Assembly (NCBI RefSeq): GCF_003575965.1
Contig: NZ_QWJJ01000018.1
Span: 1-64,000 of the forward strand
DNA from: Pseudooceanicola sediminis
Lineage (GTDB): Bacteria; Pseudomonadota; Alphaproteobacteria; Rhodobacterales; Rhodobacteraceae
Length of the DNA stretch: 64,000 nt
Direction of reading: 5' to 3'
In this document: piece by piece, positions 51,759 to 59,984 of the stretch
Position numbering within the stretch: position 1 is the first letter of the stretch
Layout: each line of letters opens with the position of its first letter
Translations under genes and position numbers: made by a program
Notes under the pieces: model-generated
Database searches by the model: none
What the model was told of the DNA's origin: nothing
Seen by the model: only the letters and a program-made list of their open reading frames with translations

Positions 51759-51794
51759 TGCGAAAAGTGACAGGCCGGGGGGAGGCAGATCACG

Positions 51795-52721
51795 ATGGAT
51801 ACAATTGACAACATGCGCACCTTTCTGGCCGTGGCCAAGGCAGGCAGCTTTTCCGCCGCCGCGCGCGATCTCAATACGGTGCCGTCCGTGGTGTCGAAAA
51901 AGATCAACCGCCTCGAGGATCAGATCGGCGCGGCGTTGTTCCTGAGATCGACCCGCAAACTGACCCTCACCGAAACCGGCGACCGGTTCTATCCGCGGTT
52001 CCTGTCCATCGTGCACGACGTCGCGGAGACCTTTGCCGACATCCGCCAGACCAAAAGCGATCTGGACGGCACCCTGCGCATCAAGTGCCCCACGACGCTG
52101 AGCGTGCTGCATTTCGGCCGGATCGTGACGGAATTTCAGGCGGCGCATCCGCGGACCAAGATCGACCTGGTGCTGATGGATCGCTCGGTCAATCCCATCG
52201 AAGAGGGTTTCGACATTGCCATCGGCGCCCTGCCCGCCACCTTTCCCAATGTCGATATCGTGGCCCTGTGCCCCTATCTGCGTCAGGTCGTGGCCGCCCC
52301 TGACTATCTCAGGGATGCGGGGCCGCTCGACCATCCGCGCGACCTGCTGGACCATACCTGCCTGACCTTTCACCCCTCCGGGTCCAACTGGACCTTCATC
52401 GGAGAGCAGGGCCCGGTCAGCGTCGACGTGCATTCGCGCTTTTCCGTGAATGACAGCCAGGTTCTGGTCGATGCCGCGCTGCTGAACCTGGGGGTGGCCC
52501 TGGTGGCCGGCTACCTCGCGCGGCCCTACGTCGAGACCGGGCAATTGTGCGAAGTCCTGCCGGGCTTTGCCGTGCCGGACATCTGGGTGAACGCCTATAT
52601 CCCCAAGACGCAGATCAAGAAGGAACTGGTCTCGGCCATGCTGGATTGGATCCGTGACGCGGTTGCCCCGGTGGCCCCCTGGGATCGCCCCCGGCAGGGC
52701 AGCGTGGGTGTGGCCACGTGA
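51795..52721 (+). CDS. LysR-family transcriptional regulator
   Basis: This 308-residue protein starts at the ATG preceded by GGGGGAGG. The HTH is MRTFLAVAKAGSFSAAARDL followed by NTVPSVVSKKINRLEDQIG. The effector domain has the pattern of the group close to CrgA/DsdC-like regulators. It is divergent from the FAD oxidoreductase-AcnX-IlvD operon, with a palindromic site in between, so control of that operon is likely. Confidence 0.88.
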   Translation: MDTIDNMRTFLAVAKAGSFSAAARDLNTVPSVVSKKINRLEDQIGAALFLRSTRKLTLTETGDRFYPRFLSIVHDVAETFADIRQTKSDLDGTLRIKCPTTLSVLHFGRIVTEFQAAHPRTKIDLVLMDRSVNPIEEGFDIAIGALPATFPNVDIVALCPYLRQVVAAPDYLRDAGPLDHPRDLLDHTCLTFHPSGSNWTFIGEQGPVSVDVHSRFSVNDSQVLVDAALLNLGVALVAGYLARPYVETGQLCEVLPGFAVPDIWVNAYIPKTQIKKELVSAMLDWIRDAVAPVAPWDRPRQGSVGVAT

Positions 52722-52753
52722 CATGCCGACCCATCCGCCCTGATCCCGGCTGC

Positions 52754-52807
52754 CCGACCTGCCTCGCTTACTCGACCTGCCTCGCTTACCCGACCCGCCT
52801 CGCCTGC
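52754..52807. repeat. Three 18-bp tandem repeats
   Basis: CGACCTGCCTCGCTTAC occurs twice 18 bp apart and is followed by a diverged third unit (CGACCCGCCTCGCCTGC), between the converging LysR and FAH genes. It may act as a weak structural signal. No coding role is seen. Confidence 0.85.
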
Positions 52808-52914
52808 GCCGCCTGACCGGACGCGCGGCCAGGTTCCGGGACCGCGCGTTCTTCAGACGCCGCGTTGTCTGGCGTCGGGGGCCTGCACCCGTGGCACGCG
52901 CGGTCCCGGGGGCC

Positions 52915-53886
52915 CTAGGTCGCCGGTTTGATCAGCCTGTTGCGCAGAATGCCGATGCCTTCCACCTCCAGCTCGACCACGTCGCCGGGCGACAGAAAGC
53001 GCATATGCTCCAGCCCGCAGCCGTTGCCGACGGTGCCCGAGCCGAGGAATTCGCCCGGCCGCAGCGTTTCGGACGCCGAGACATGTTCGATCACCTGCTC
53101 GAAGGACCAGTGCATCGTGCTGGTCGAGCCGCGCCCCCATTCCTCGCCGTTGACCCGGCAGATCATCATCTTGTCGTAGGGGTCGCCAAATTCGTCGGCT
53201 GTCACCAGGCAGGGGCCCATCGGGTTGGCGGTGTCGAAATCCTTGCCCTTGGCCGGGCCAAGTTGCCCCCCCATTTCCGCCGTCTGCGCATCGCGCGCGG
53301 TGAAATCGTTGAAGATGGTGTAGCCAAAGATATAGGGGCGCGCGTCGCTGGCCTTCACGTCTTTCGCGGTCTTGCCGATGTAGATTCCGAACTCCAGCTC
53401 GAAGTCCATGAACCTGGAATAGGACGGCCAGATCACGTCCGTTTCATGGCCGACCACGGAAAACCGGTTGGCCTTGTAATAGATCGGCTGTTCGTAAAAC
53501 GTCTCCGGCACGCTCAGAATACCTTTGCGCGCCATCTCGGCCTCGGCGGCCTCCGGGTCGTCGAACTGTTGCGCGCGCAGCTTGCGCGCCTGCTGAAAGG
53601 CCTGCTTCAGGTGGGTTTCAAAGCACAGGCAGTCACGCATCTGGATGGGCGGTTCGACTGGCGCAAGCAGGCGCACACCCTCGCGCGCGACCATGTGGCC
53701 GTTGGAGGCCGTGGCTTCGGCGACGCCTGCGCGCTCCAACGCGGCATCGCCGCCTTCGATCAGCCCCTGGATCGAGGTGATCGCCCCGTCAGTCGCCTGC
53801 GACAGGTCAAGGATCCGATCTCCTTCGCCCAACAGGACCCCTGGCCGGGGATGACCACCCCCGGCGTCGTATGTCACCAGTTTCAT
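52915..53886 (-). CDS. Fumarylacetoacetate hydrolase family protein
   Basis: This 323-residue protein starts after CAGGGAGGAACTGCT. The FAH fold is shown by FELEFGIYIGKTAKD (metal-binding Glu residues near 130), GYTIFNDFTARDAQ and AKGKDFDTANPMGPCLV. Family members hydrolyse or decarboxylate 2,4-diketo acids, acylpyruvates and 2-hydroxyhexadienedioates from aromatic breakdown. It is convergent with the LysR gene and lies between that gene and a TetR gene on its own strand. It may be part of the TetR-controlled dctPQM/MBL cassette. Confidence 0.85.
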   Translation of the reverse strand: MKLVTYDAGGGHPRPGVLLGEGDRILDLSQATDGAITSIQGLIEGGDAALERAGVAEATASNGHMVAREGVRLLAPVEPPIQMRDCLCFETHLKQAFQQARKLRAQQFDDPEAAEAEMARKGILSVPETFYEQPIYYKANRFSVVGHETDVIWPSYSRFMDFELEFGIYIGKTAKDVKASDARPYIFGYTIFNDFTARDAQTAEMGGQLGPAKGKDFDTANPMGPCLVTADEFGDPYDKMMICRVNGEEWGRGSTSTMHWSFEQVIEHVSASETLRPGEFLGSGTVGNGCGLEHMRFLSPGDVVELEVEGIGILRNRLIKPAT

Positions 53887-53911
53887 AGCAGTTCCTCCCT
53901 GAACTTTCTCG

Positions 53912-54583
53912 CTATTGCATGTGTTTCGTCTGGCTTCGGTCCCGATGCTTCAGACCGGCGGTCAGAATGGCCACGATGTGAACGGCGGCGGCCTCAGGGT
54001 CGCTGGAATCGGCGGTGCCCCCGGACAAGCGGGCGATGCGCCCGATATCCATCATGACGATCATCATGGCGCCCAGCATCGTCTGGTAGGCCCAGTTCAC
54101 CTCGGCCTGCGTCCATTCCGGGAAACATTCACCAAGGGCGTCCAGCATCATCTCGGCCACGGGGTCGAACAGCTCGCGGAAAATGCCGCGCCCCTCGGAG
54201 CTCGGGTCGGACAGCTCGCGTGCCAGAATGCGACCGAACGCGCCATCGTCGCTGCCGTTGCGCAGCCCGAACATCGGCACGATCAGCGCCTTGACCACCA
54301 GTTCGACGCGCCTGTCCCAATCGGGTTCGGACCTGGCCAGTTGCAGCCCCACGACGCGCTGGTCGTAGATCGCGGGCGCGCGTTTTTCGAACACCGCGCG
54401 ATACAGCCCCTCCTTGGAACCGAAGTGATAGTTGATCAGCGCCACGGGAACCCCCGCCGCCTCGGCAATCTTGCGGGCGGTCGTCGCCTCATAGCCGTAC
54501 TGGCCAAACAGCCCGACCGATGAGTCGAGAATCCTGTCCTTGGCGGTGTCGCCTTGCTTTGGTTGCGTCTTGGGTTGGGCCAC
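53912..54583 (-). CDS. TetR-family transcriptional regulator
   Basis: This 223-residue regulator has the HTH YEATTARKIAEAAGVPVAL followed by INYHFGSKEGLYRAVFE at about residues 33-68, and a helical ligand domain with a Met-rich segment (LGAMMIVMMDIG). It is divergent from the fifth dctPQM operon, and a palindrome with arms ACTTGAAC and GTTCAAGT lies between them. The FAH gene follows 25 bp downstream on the same strand. Confidence 0.9.
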   Translation of the reverse strand: MAQPKTQPKQGDTAKDRILDSSVGLFGQYGYEATTARKIAEAAGVPVALINYHFGSKEGLYRAVFEKRAPAIYDQRVVGLQLARSEPDWDRRVELVVKALIVPMFGLRNGSDDGAFGRILARELSDPSSEGRGIFRELFDPVAEMMLDALGECFPEWTQAEVNWAYQTMLGAMMIVMMDIGRIARLSGGTADSSDPEAAAVHIVAILTAGLKHRDRSQTKHMQ

Positions 54584-54623
54584 TGGGTCGTCCTGCGTGT
54601 CGGGTTGAACATCATAATAAAAA

Positions 54624-54643
54624 ACTTGAACGCTTGTTCAAGT
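54624..54643. promoter_or_regulatory. TetR operator in the divergent region
   Basis: ACTTGAACGCTTGTTCAAGT has perfect 8-bp arms (ACTTGAAC / GTTCAAGT) and lies 40 bp from the TetR start and 57 bp from the dctP start. Confidence 0.7.
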
Positions 54644-54699
54644 GCTATTATCCAATTCAGGGGAGCTGCCGGAAATGGCGCCCCGCTAGGGAGGAAATC

Positions 54700-55773
54700 A
54701 TGAACAAACTTTTCGCATCCGCAGCGTTTGCGGGCGGCCTGCTTGCGTCTGCGGCAGGACCCGCCGCGGCGCAGGAAACCATTCCGCTGACCATCGTGTC
54801 CGGCCACCCTGAGGTGTTTCTCTGGGTCAAGCACATGCACGAAACCTTCATCCCGGCGGTCGACGCCGCCCTTGCCGAAACCGGCGAGGTCAAGATCGAC
54901 TGGACCGAAGCCTACGGCGGCACGCTGGTCCGACTGGGATCCGAGGCCGAAGCCCTCGAAACCGGGATCGCCGATATCGCAATGGCCTCTGGCGTCTTCG
55001 ATCCGGCGGGCATGGGCATTCTGAACATCACCTACGCCATGCCCTTCGGTCCGACCGACCCCGAAATGGTGACAGGCGCTGTCGAGGACGCGCTCTATTC
55101 CGTCGACGGGCTGCTTGATCAGATCACGCAGGAAACCGGCGTGGTCTACATCGGCGGTGGCGTGGCGATCGACGGCTACAACATCGCGACGAAACGCCCC
55201 CTCAACACCCGCGCGGACATGGACGGCATGCGCATCGGCGGGGCCGGCCCGAACCTGGCCTGGCTCGATTCGACCGGCGCGGTCGGTGTGCAGGGCAGCT
55301 ACGTTTCGTTCTACAACGATATCTCGACCGGGGTGTACGATGGCAACATCGGCTGGATGACGGCCAACGTTCCCGCCCGCCTGTACGAGGTCGCGCCCTA
55401 CTGGAACCGCATTGATTTCGGCGCGATGTACATCGGCGGTCTGGGAATTGCCGAACGGGTCTGGGACGGTTTCTCGGACAGCACGCGCGCCGCCTTCCGC
55501 GCCGGGGCCGAAGCCTATGCGGCGGCGTTTTTTGAGGAGCAGGCCGCCAAGTACGCCGCTTCGGAAAAGACCATGCTCGAAAATGGCGGCTCCGAGGTGA
55601 AAATGGACCCGGCCGAGCGCGAAGCCTGGATCGCCGAAATGCGCAACCCGATCACCGCCTGGCGCGACGCCGCGCTGGCGCGGGGCGAACCCGTCGACGC
55701 AATGCTGACCGCCTATCGCGACACGCTGGCAGAGGGCGGATTTACCTTCCAGCGCGATTACCTGGCCGAATGA
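54700..55773 (+). CDS. dctP: TRAP transporter substrate-binding protein (DctP) lacking the usual ligand Arg
   Basis: The ATG at 54700, after CTAGGGAGGAAATC, gives 357 residues with a signal peptide ending AAAA before QETIP (cleavage near residue 24). The segment that normally carries the carboxylate-binding Arg reads MDGMRIGGAGPN, where the other four DctPs of the window have G[LMV][RK][ILV]R. The Arg position is therefore Gly. Downstream the cavity motif is YNDISTGVYDGNIGW. A different ligand type, or a compensating Arg elsewhere, is implied. It begins an operon with dctQ, dctM and a metallo-beta-lactamase-fold hydrolase gene. Confidence 0.87.
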   Translation: MNKLFASAAFAGGLLASAAGPAAAQETIPLTIVSGHPEVFLWVKHMHETFIPAVDAALAETGEVKIDWTEAYGGTLVRLGSEAEALETGIADIAMASGVFDPAGMGILNITYAMPFGPTDPEMVTGAVEDALYSVDGLLDQITQETGVVYIGGGVAIDGYNIATKRPLNTRADMDGMRIGGAGPNLAWLDSTGAVGVQGSYVSFYNDISTGVYDGNIGWMTANVPARLYEVAPYWNRIDFGAMYIGGLGIAERVWDGFSDSTRAAFRAGAEAYAAAFFEEQAAKYAASEKTMLENGGSEVKMDPAEREAWIAEMRNPITAWRDAALARGEPVDAMLTAYRDTLAEGGFTFQRDYLAE

Positions 55774-55780
55774 AATGACC

Positions 55781-55811
55781 TGCCGGGGGGTGGCCCCGCC
55801 GCCCCCCGGCA
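55781..55811 (+). promoter_or_regulatory. Intercistronic hairpin between dctP and dctQ (fifth TRAP operon)
   Basis: TGCCGGGGGG and CCCCCCGGCA are perfect 10-bp arms with an 11-nt loop, beginning 7 bp after the dctP stop. Confidence 0.65.
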
Positions 55812-55830
55812 TCATCATCGGGAGAACCCA

Positions 55831-56367
55831 ATGCCTTCCAGACACCCTGAAAGACAGCCCCGCCGTCATCCTGCCATCCTCGCGCCCATCGTGATCGGGC
55901 TGAATGCCCTCGGGTCGATCTGGATCATCGGGCTGATGCTGCTGATCTGTTCGGACATCCTCATGCGTACGCTGTTCAACGCCCCGATTGCGGGCGTGGC
56001 CGAGATGGTGGCCTTTTCCATCGTCGGCATCGTCTTTCTGCAACTGGCCCATACCCTGTCGACCGGCGCGCTGACCCGTTCCGACCTGGTGCTCGACACG
56101 CTGGCCCGCCGGACCCCGCGCCTGCGCGGCTACGTCCTGGCAGTCTACAGCCTGACCGGCGCGGTCCTGCTGGCCATCGCGCTCTGGCGGTTCTTTCCGT
56201 CACTGATGCAGGCCTGGGACCGGCCAGAGCGGCACTTCATGGGCAATCCCGGCTTTTTCCAGATCCCGACCTGGCCACTCTATGCGCTGATGGTCATCGG
56301 AATGGCCGCCACCATCGCCCAGTTTGCCGCAGGCGCCCTTGCGGCCCTGACAGGAGAAGACGGATGA
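55831..56367 (+). CDS. dctQ: TRAP transporter small permease subunit (DctQ)
   Basis: This 178-residue protein has a basic N-terminus (RHPERQPRRH) and four predicted spans. The core is TLFNAPIAGVAEMVAFSIVG followed by LTRSDLVLDTLA. The dctM start overlaps its stop by 4 bp. Confidence 0.9.
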   Translation: MPSRHPERQPRRHPAILAPIVIGLNALGSIWIIGLMLLICSDILMRTLFNAPIAGVAEMVAFSIVGIVFLQLAHTLSTGALTRSDLVLDTLARRTPRLRGYVLAVYSLTGAVLLAIALWRFFPSLMQAWDRPERHFMGNPGFFQIPTWPLYALMVIGMAATIAQFAAGALAALTGEDG

Positions 56368-57680
56368 GCGGTGTTGAAATCGCCTTCGGCTCCATCGCCC
56401 TGATGCTGGTGCTGATCTATGGCGGGCTGCATGTCGCCATTGCCCTGATCCTGACCAGCTTTCTGGGCGTCTGGATCCTGCGGGACAACTTTGACCTGGC
56501 CGCGAACATGCTGGTGGTGGCGTTCAAGGATTCCATCACCGACCAGCTGTTCGGGGTGGTGCCGCTGTTCGTGCTGATGGGGCTGGTCGTGTCGATATCG
56601 GGGATGGGGCGCGACACCTTCGATGTGGCGCAACAGGCCTTTCGGCGGATCCGCGGCGGGCTGGGGGTCGCCACGGTGGCCGCAAACGCAGTGTTCGCCG
56701 CGATCACCGGCATCTCGATCGCCTCCGCGGCGGTGTTCACCAAGGTCGCCGTGCCGGAAATGCGGCGGCATGGATACACGCGGCCGTTCTCTGTCGGGGT
56801 GGTCGCGGGGTCGTCGGTGCTGGGGATGCTGATCCCGCCCTCGCTGCTGTTCATCCTGTACGGCATCCTGACCGAACAATCGGTCGGATCGCTGTTCATC
56901 GCCGGGGTTCTGCCGGGGCTTCTGCTGGCCGCCACCTATGCCGCCGGCATCATTGCGATGGCCTATCTGCTGCCCGGCTTTGTCGGCGGCACGACACGGC
57001 ACGACGATCCCCCCGCCCCGCGGATGGGCTGGCCCGAGATCGCGGCGAAACTGCTGCCGATCGCCGCGCTGGTCGCGCTCGTGATGGGCGGCATCTACGG
57101 CGGCATATTCACCCCGACCGAGGCCGGCGGCGCCGGGGCCGCAGGTGCCATCGTCGTCGCCCTGATCAAGCGTCGCCTGGGCTGGCGCGAATTCTGGCAG
57201 GTGCTGGTGCAGACCGGGCACACCACGGCATCGATCTGCTTTCTCATCATCGGGGCCAGCCTCTATTCCCGGATGCTGGCGTTTACCGGAATGCCCGGCT
57301 GGCTGGGTCAATCGGTGCTGAATGCCGGGTTCTCGGCGAACGGCGTGGTGATCTCGATGATCGTGGTCATGGTCCTGCTGGGCACCATCCTCGACAGCTC
57401 GTCCATCCTGCTGCTGGTGCTGCCGATTGCGGTTCCCATCCTGAACGGCCTTGGCGTCGATCTGATCTGGCTGGGCGTCATCGCCATCCTGTCGGTCGAA
57501 ATCGGCCTGCTTACACCGCCCTTCGGCATCGCCGTCTACGTCATCAAGGCCACGCTCGGGCCCGAGGGCGACATAACCCTCGGGCAGATCTTCGCGGGCG
57601 CGGCCCCTTTCGCGCTGATGATGCTGCTGGTGCTGGGCCTGGTATTCTTTTTCCCGGCCATCGCCACGGCGCTACTTTAA
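56364..57680 (+). CDS. dctM: TRAP transporter large permease subunit (DctM)
   Basis: This 438-residue permease shows VVPLFVLMGLVVSISGMG, ITGISIASAAVFTKVAVPEM, LIPPSLLFILYGILTEQS and TPPFGIAVYVIKATLG. ISIAS stands where most family members have SGSS. The MBL hydrolase gene follows 12 bp later with GGAGGA before its ATG. Confidence 0.92.
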   Translation: MSGVEIAFGSIALMLVLIYGGLHVAIALILTSFLGVWILRDNFDLAANMLVVAFKDSITDQLFGVVPLFVLMGLVVSISGMGRDTFDVAQQAFRRIRGGLGVATVAANAVFAAITGISIASAAVFTKVAVPEMRRHGYTRPFSVGVVAGSSVLGMLIPPSLLFILYGILTEQSVGSLFIAGVLPGLLLAATYAAGIIAMAYLLPGFVGGTTRHDDPPAPRMGWPEIAAKLLPIAALVALVMGGIYGGIFTPTEAGGAGAAGAIVVALIKRRLGWREFWQVLVQTGHTTASICFLIIGASLYSRMLAFTGMPGWLGQSVLNAGFSANGVVISMIVVMVLLGTILDSSSILLLVLPIAVPILNGLGVDLIWLGVIAILSVEIGLLTPPFGIAVYVIKATLGPEGDITLGQIFAGAAPFALMMLLVLGLVFFFPAIATALL

Positions 57681-57692
57681 GGAGGACACCTC

Positions 57693-58691
57693 ATGTCCAG
57701 ATGGAAATACACCAAGGGCCTGCATGATCTTGGAAACGGGTGCTGGGGCTATCTCGTCCCCGACGGGTCGTGGGGCTGGTCAAACGCCGGGCTGATTGCC
57801 GATGGCGACGCGACGCTGCTGGTCGATACCCTGTTCGACCTGAAATGCACGGGCGAGATGCTGAGCGACATGCGCAACGCCGTGCCCGCCTCGGAAAAGA
57901 TCGGCGTTCTGGTCAATACCCATGCGGATGGCGATCACACCTTCGGGAATCAACTGGTCAAGGGCGCGCGCATCATCGGCACCGAAGGCACGGTCAGCGA
58001 CTTTCGCCGTTTCGACCCCGCGCTGCTGCTCGCCGTTCAGCAGGATCCGGCCAAATTCGGCCGCCCGGGCAAGTTCATTGCCGAATGTTTTCGCCCCTTC
58101 GACTTTTCCGGCATCGAACTGACCGAACCGACCGAGACGTTTCGCGACCGCATGACCCTCAAGGTCGGGGACAAGCGCGTCGAGCTGATCGAGGTCGGCC
58201 CGGCGCATTCGCTGGGCGACGCCCTGATCTACGTGCCCGAGGACAAGGTGCTCTATACCGGCGACATCCTGTTTTCGGCGGGCACGCCGATTGCCTGGTA
58301 CGGCCCGATCGCCCGCTGGATCGACGTGTGCAACATGGTGCTGGGCATGGATGTGGACATCATCGTTGCCGGGCACGGCCCGATTTCAACCAAGGAAGAC
58401 GTCCGCAAGATGCGCGATTACCTGCTGGACGTGACGGAAAAGGCCCGCCCCCTGTACGAACAGGGCATGGATTTCCTGAATGCCGCCTACAAGATCGACC
58501 TCGGCGGCTATCGTGACTGGAACGATGCCGAACGCGTGGTCGTCACGATGCGCACCCTGTTCGACGATTTCGAGAACGCACCGGAGCGGCCCGTGCATGT
58601 GCCGCTGCCGTTCTTCGAGATGATGAAGGACATGCGCGATCACATGGGCAAACCGCCCGTCCACCACGGCTATTGCGACCACGATCACTAG
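57693..58691 (+). CDS. Metallo-beta-lactamase-fold hydrolase
   Basis: This 332-residue protein has the zinc motif HxxGDH in the form NTHADGDHTFGN (near residues 71-82), AHSLGDALIY with a further His, YTGDILFSAG with the metal-bridging Asp, and IVAGHGPIS with the last His. It lacks a signal peptide and so acts in the cytoplasm. It is the last gene of the fifth dctPQM operon. Hydrolysis of a lactone, thioester or sulfate ester derived from the imported compound is possible; the group also contains cyclase-like enzymes. The substrate is unknown. Confidence 0.86.
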   Translation: MSRWKYTKGLHDLGNGCWGYLVPDGSWGWSNAGLIADGDATLLVDTLFDLKCTGEMLSDMRNAVPASEKIGVLVNTHADGDHTFGNQLVKGARIIGTEGTVSDFRRFDPALLLAVQQDPAKFGRPGKFIAECFRPFDFSGIELTEPTETFRDRMTLKVGDKRVELIEVGPAHSLGDALIYVPEDKVLYTGDILFSAGTPIAWYGPIARWIDVCNMVLGMDVDIIVAGHGPISTKEDVRKMRDYLLDVTEKARPLYEQGMDFLNAAYKIDLGGYRDWNDAERVVVTMRTLFDDFENAPERPVHVPLPFFEMMKDMRDHMGKPPVHHGYCDHDH

Positions 58692-58790
58692 GGGAGGCGG
58701 CGGGTCGGCGGCCACCGGCACGCGGCAATTTGCGCGGGCAGGGTCGCGGCCAGCGGCCCTTGCCCGGCGCCGCGCGATCTTCGCCGGCGC

Positions 58791-58849
58791 ACCGTTCAGT
58801 TACCGCTCGGATACCGTTCAAATACCGACGTGCGAATTCAGGGATATCA
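58791..58849 (+). repeat. Dispersed 59-bp element, copy 4
   Basis: The units are CGTTCAGTTAC, CGCTCGGATAC and CGTTCAAATAC, then CGACGTGCGAATTC and GATATCA. The length equals that of copies 2 and 3, and the extra unit GCAGATACCGACAT downstream is shared with copy 2. Confidence 0.9.
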
Positions 58850-58935
58850 GTAACTTAGCCCGCAGATACCGACATGCCCTGCCCCCAGGCCTTGCACCAT
58901 GTCCTGCATCTGCGCCCTGCCGATACGTGAAAACA

Positions 58936-58960
58936 CCCCGCGCCGGGCTGTGGCGCGGGG
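58936..58960 (-). terminator. Terminator-like hairpin after the ABC operon
   Basis: CCCCGCGCC and GGCGCGGGG are perfect 9-bp arms with a 7-nt loop, 31 bp beyond the stop of the binding-protein gene. Confidence 0.6.
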
Positions 58961-58991
58961 TCTCAGGTTAACCCGGCGGCGGTGGTCCGCG

Positions 58992-59960
58992 TCAGTCGGC
59001 CAGCGTCACCGCATCGGGGGCCACGGCTTTCAGCGCCGTCGCATCGACATGTTCCATGATGGTTGCCTCGCTCGGTGCATCTGCGTTGACGACGCCCTGC
59101 GCGACGATCCACGCCCCCTCGGAGGCCAGCAATGTCACCAGGCCCGGCGACAGCTCAAGCCCAAGGTCCACGTCCTGCCACATCACCGCCAGAGCCTCGG
59201 GGCTCATGGCCCCCTGCATCGAGGCTGAGACCGCGTTCATCGCCGCCTCGGGGGCGGCATTCACATCGGCATCCGCCTTCGCCAGCGCCCCAAGGAACGC
59301 CTTGAGAGTGCTGGATTTTTCGCCCGTCATCTCGGGCGTCGCCGCCAGCACGAAATGCGGCTGATAGCCGGGCGCGCGCAGTTCGCGATAGTCCGCGCCA
59401 AGGGCCGTTTCCGCGGCGGCATAGAATGTCGGAAACGGCACGATGGCATCCACGTCACCGCGCGACAGCGCCGACACCAGATCAACGGGCGAGGCATTGA
59501 CGATCTCGGCTTCGACACCGGCGCTTTTCAGCACTTCGGACAGGAAATAGTTGACGTTGGTTCCAAGGGTCGTGCCGATCCGCTTGCCCGCAAGGTCGGC
59601 GGGGCTGGCGAAATCACCCGCCTTGGCCGAGCCGATGATGCGCGATCCGGTATAGCGGGCAAGGTCCGCCACGATGGCAAAATCCTGTCCCGTCACCGCG
59701 CCGGTGGCCGCCGGAAACTCGGCCATGAAGGCCACGTCGACCTGACCGCCCAGCAGCGCCTCGAACCCTTCGCGACCCGAGGGAAACGATACCATTTCAA
59801 CCTCGACCCCGGCCTCCTCGAAATACCCTTTGGCCAGGGCGATATCGACCTGCGGTGTCTGCGGATTGGGTGTCCAGGCAAAGGTCAACGGCTCTGCCTG
59901 CGCCAGAACCGGCAGGGTGACGACCGCGACGGCAGCCGTCAAAGTACGGAAAATATTCAT
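58992..59960 (-). CDS. ABC transporter substrate-binding protein (SsuA/NMT1-like)
   Basis: This 322-residue protein has a signal peptide ending AQA (cleavage near residue 22) and the NMT1/SsuA-type fold: FAWTPNPQTPQVDIALAKGY, GREGFEALLGGQVDVAF, KRIGTTLGTNVNYFLSE and ALSRGDVDAIVPFPTF. Family ligands are aliphatic sulfonates, taurine, nitrate or thiamine precursors. It is the last gene of a minus-strand operon with the ATPase, the permease and an arylsulfotransferase-like gene, which makes an organosulfur ligand plausible. Confidence 0.85.
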   Translation of the reverse strand: MNIFRTLTAAVAVVTLPVLAQAEPLTFAWTPNPQTPQVDIALAKGYFEEAGVEVEMVSFPSGREGFEALLGGQVDVAFMAEFPAATGAVTGQDFAIVADLARYTGSRIIGSAKAGDFASPADLAGKRIGTTLGTNVNYFLSEVLKSAGVEAEIVNASPVDLVSALSRGDVDAIVPFPTFYAAAETALGADYRELRAPGYQPHFVLAATPEMTGEKSSTLKAFLGALAKADADVNAAPEAAMNAVSASMQGAMSPEALAVMWQDVDLGLELSPGLVTLLASEGAWIVAQGVVNADAPSEATIMEHVDATALKAVAPDAVTLAD

Positions 59961-59984
59961 GTTATTCTCTCCTGTTGGTGGTTT

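Larger units (their letters stand above)
58692..58991. other. Convergent intergenic region with repeat copy 4 and a terminator
   Basis: These 300 bp between the MBL gene and the ABC binding-protein gene hold the 59-bp element (58791-58849), an extra GCAGATACCGACAT at 58862-58875 and the hairpin at 58936-58960. No gene is supported. Confidence 0.65.

Noticed and set aside
49282..51945. An 887-codon open frame on the + strand
   Set aside because: It is antisense to the AcnX large subunit and FAD oxidoreductase genes, with no recognisable fold and composition typical of shadow frames.
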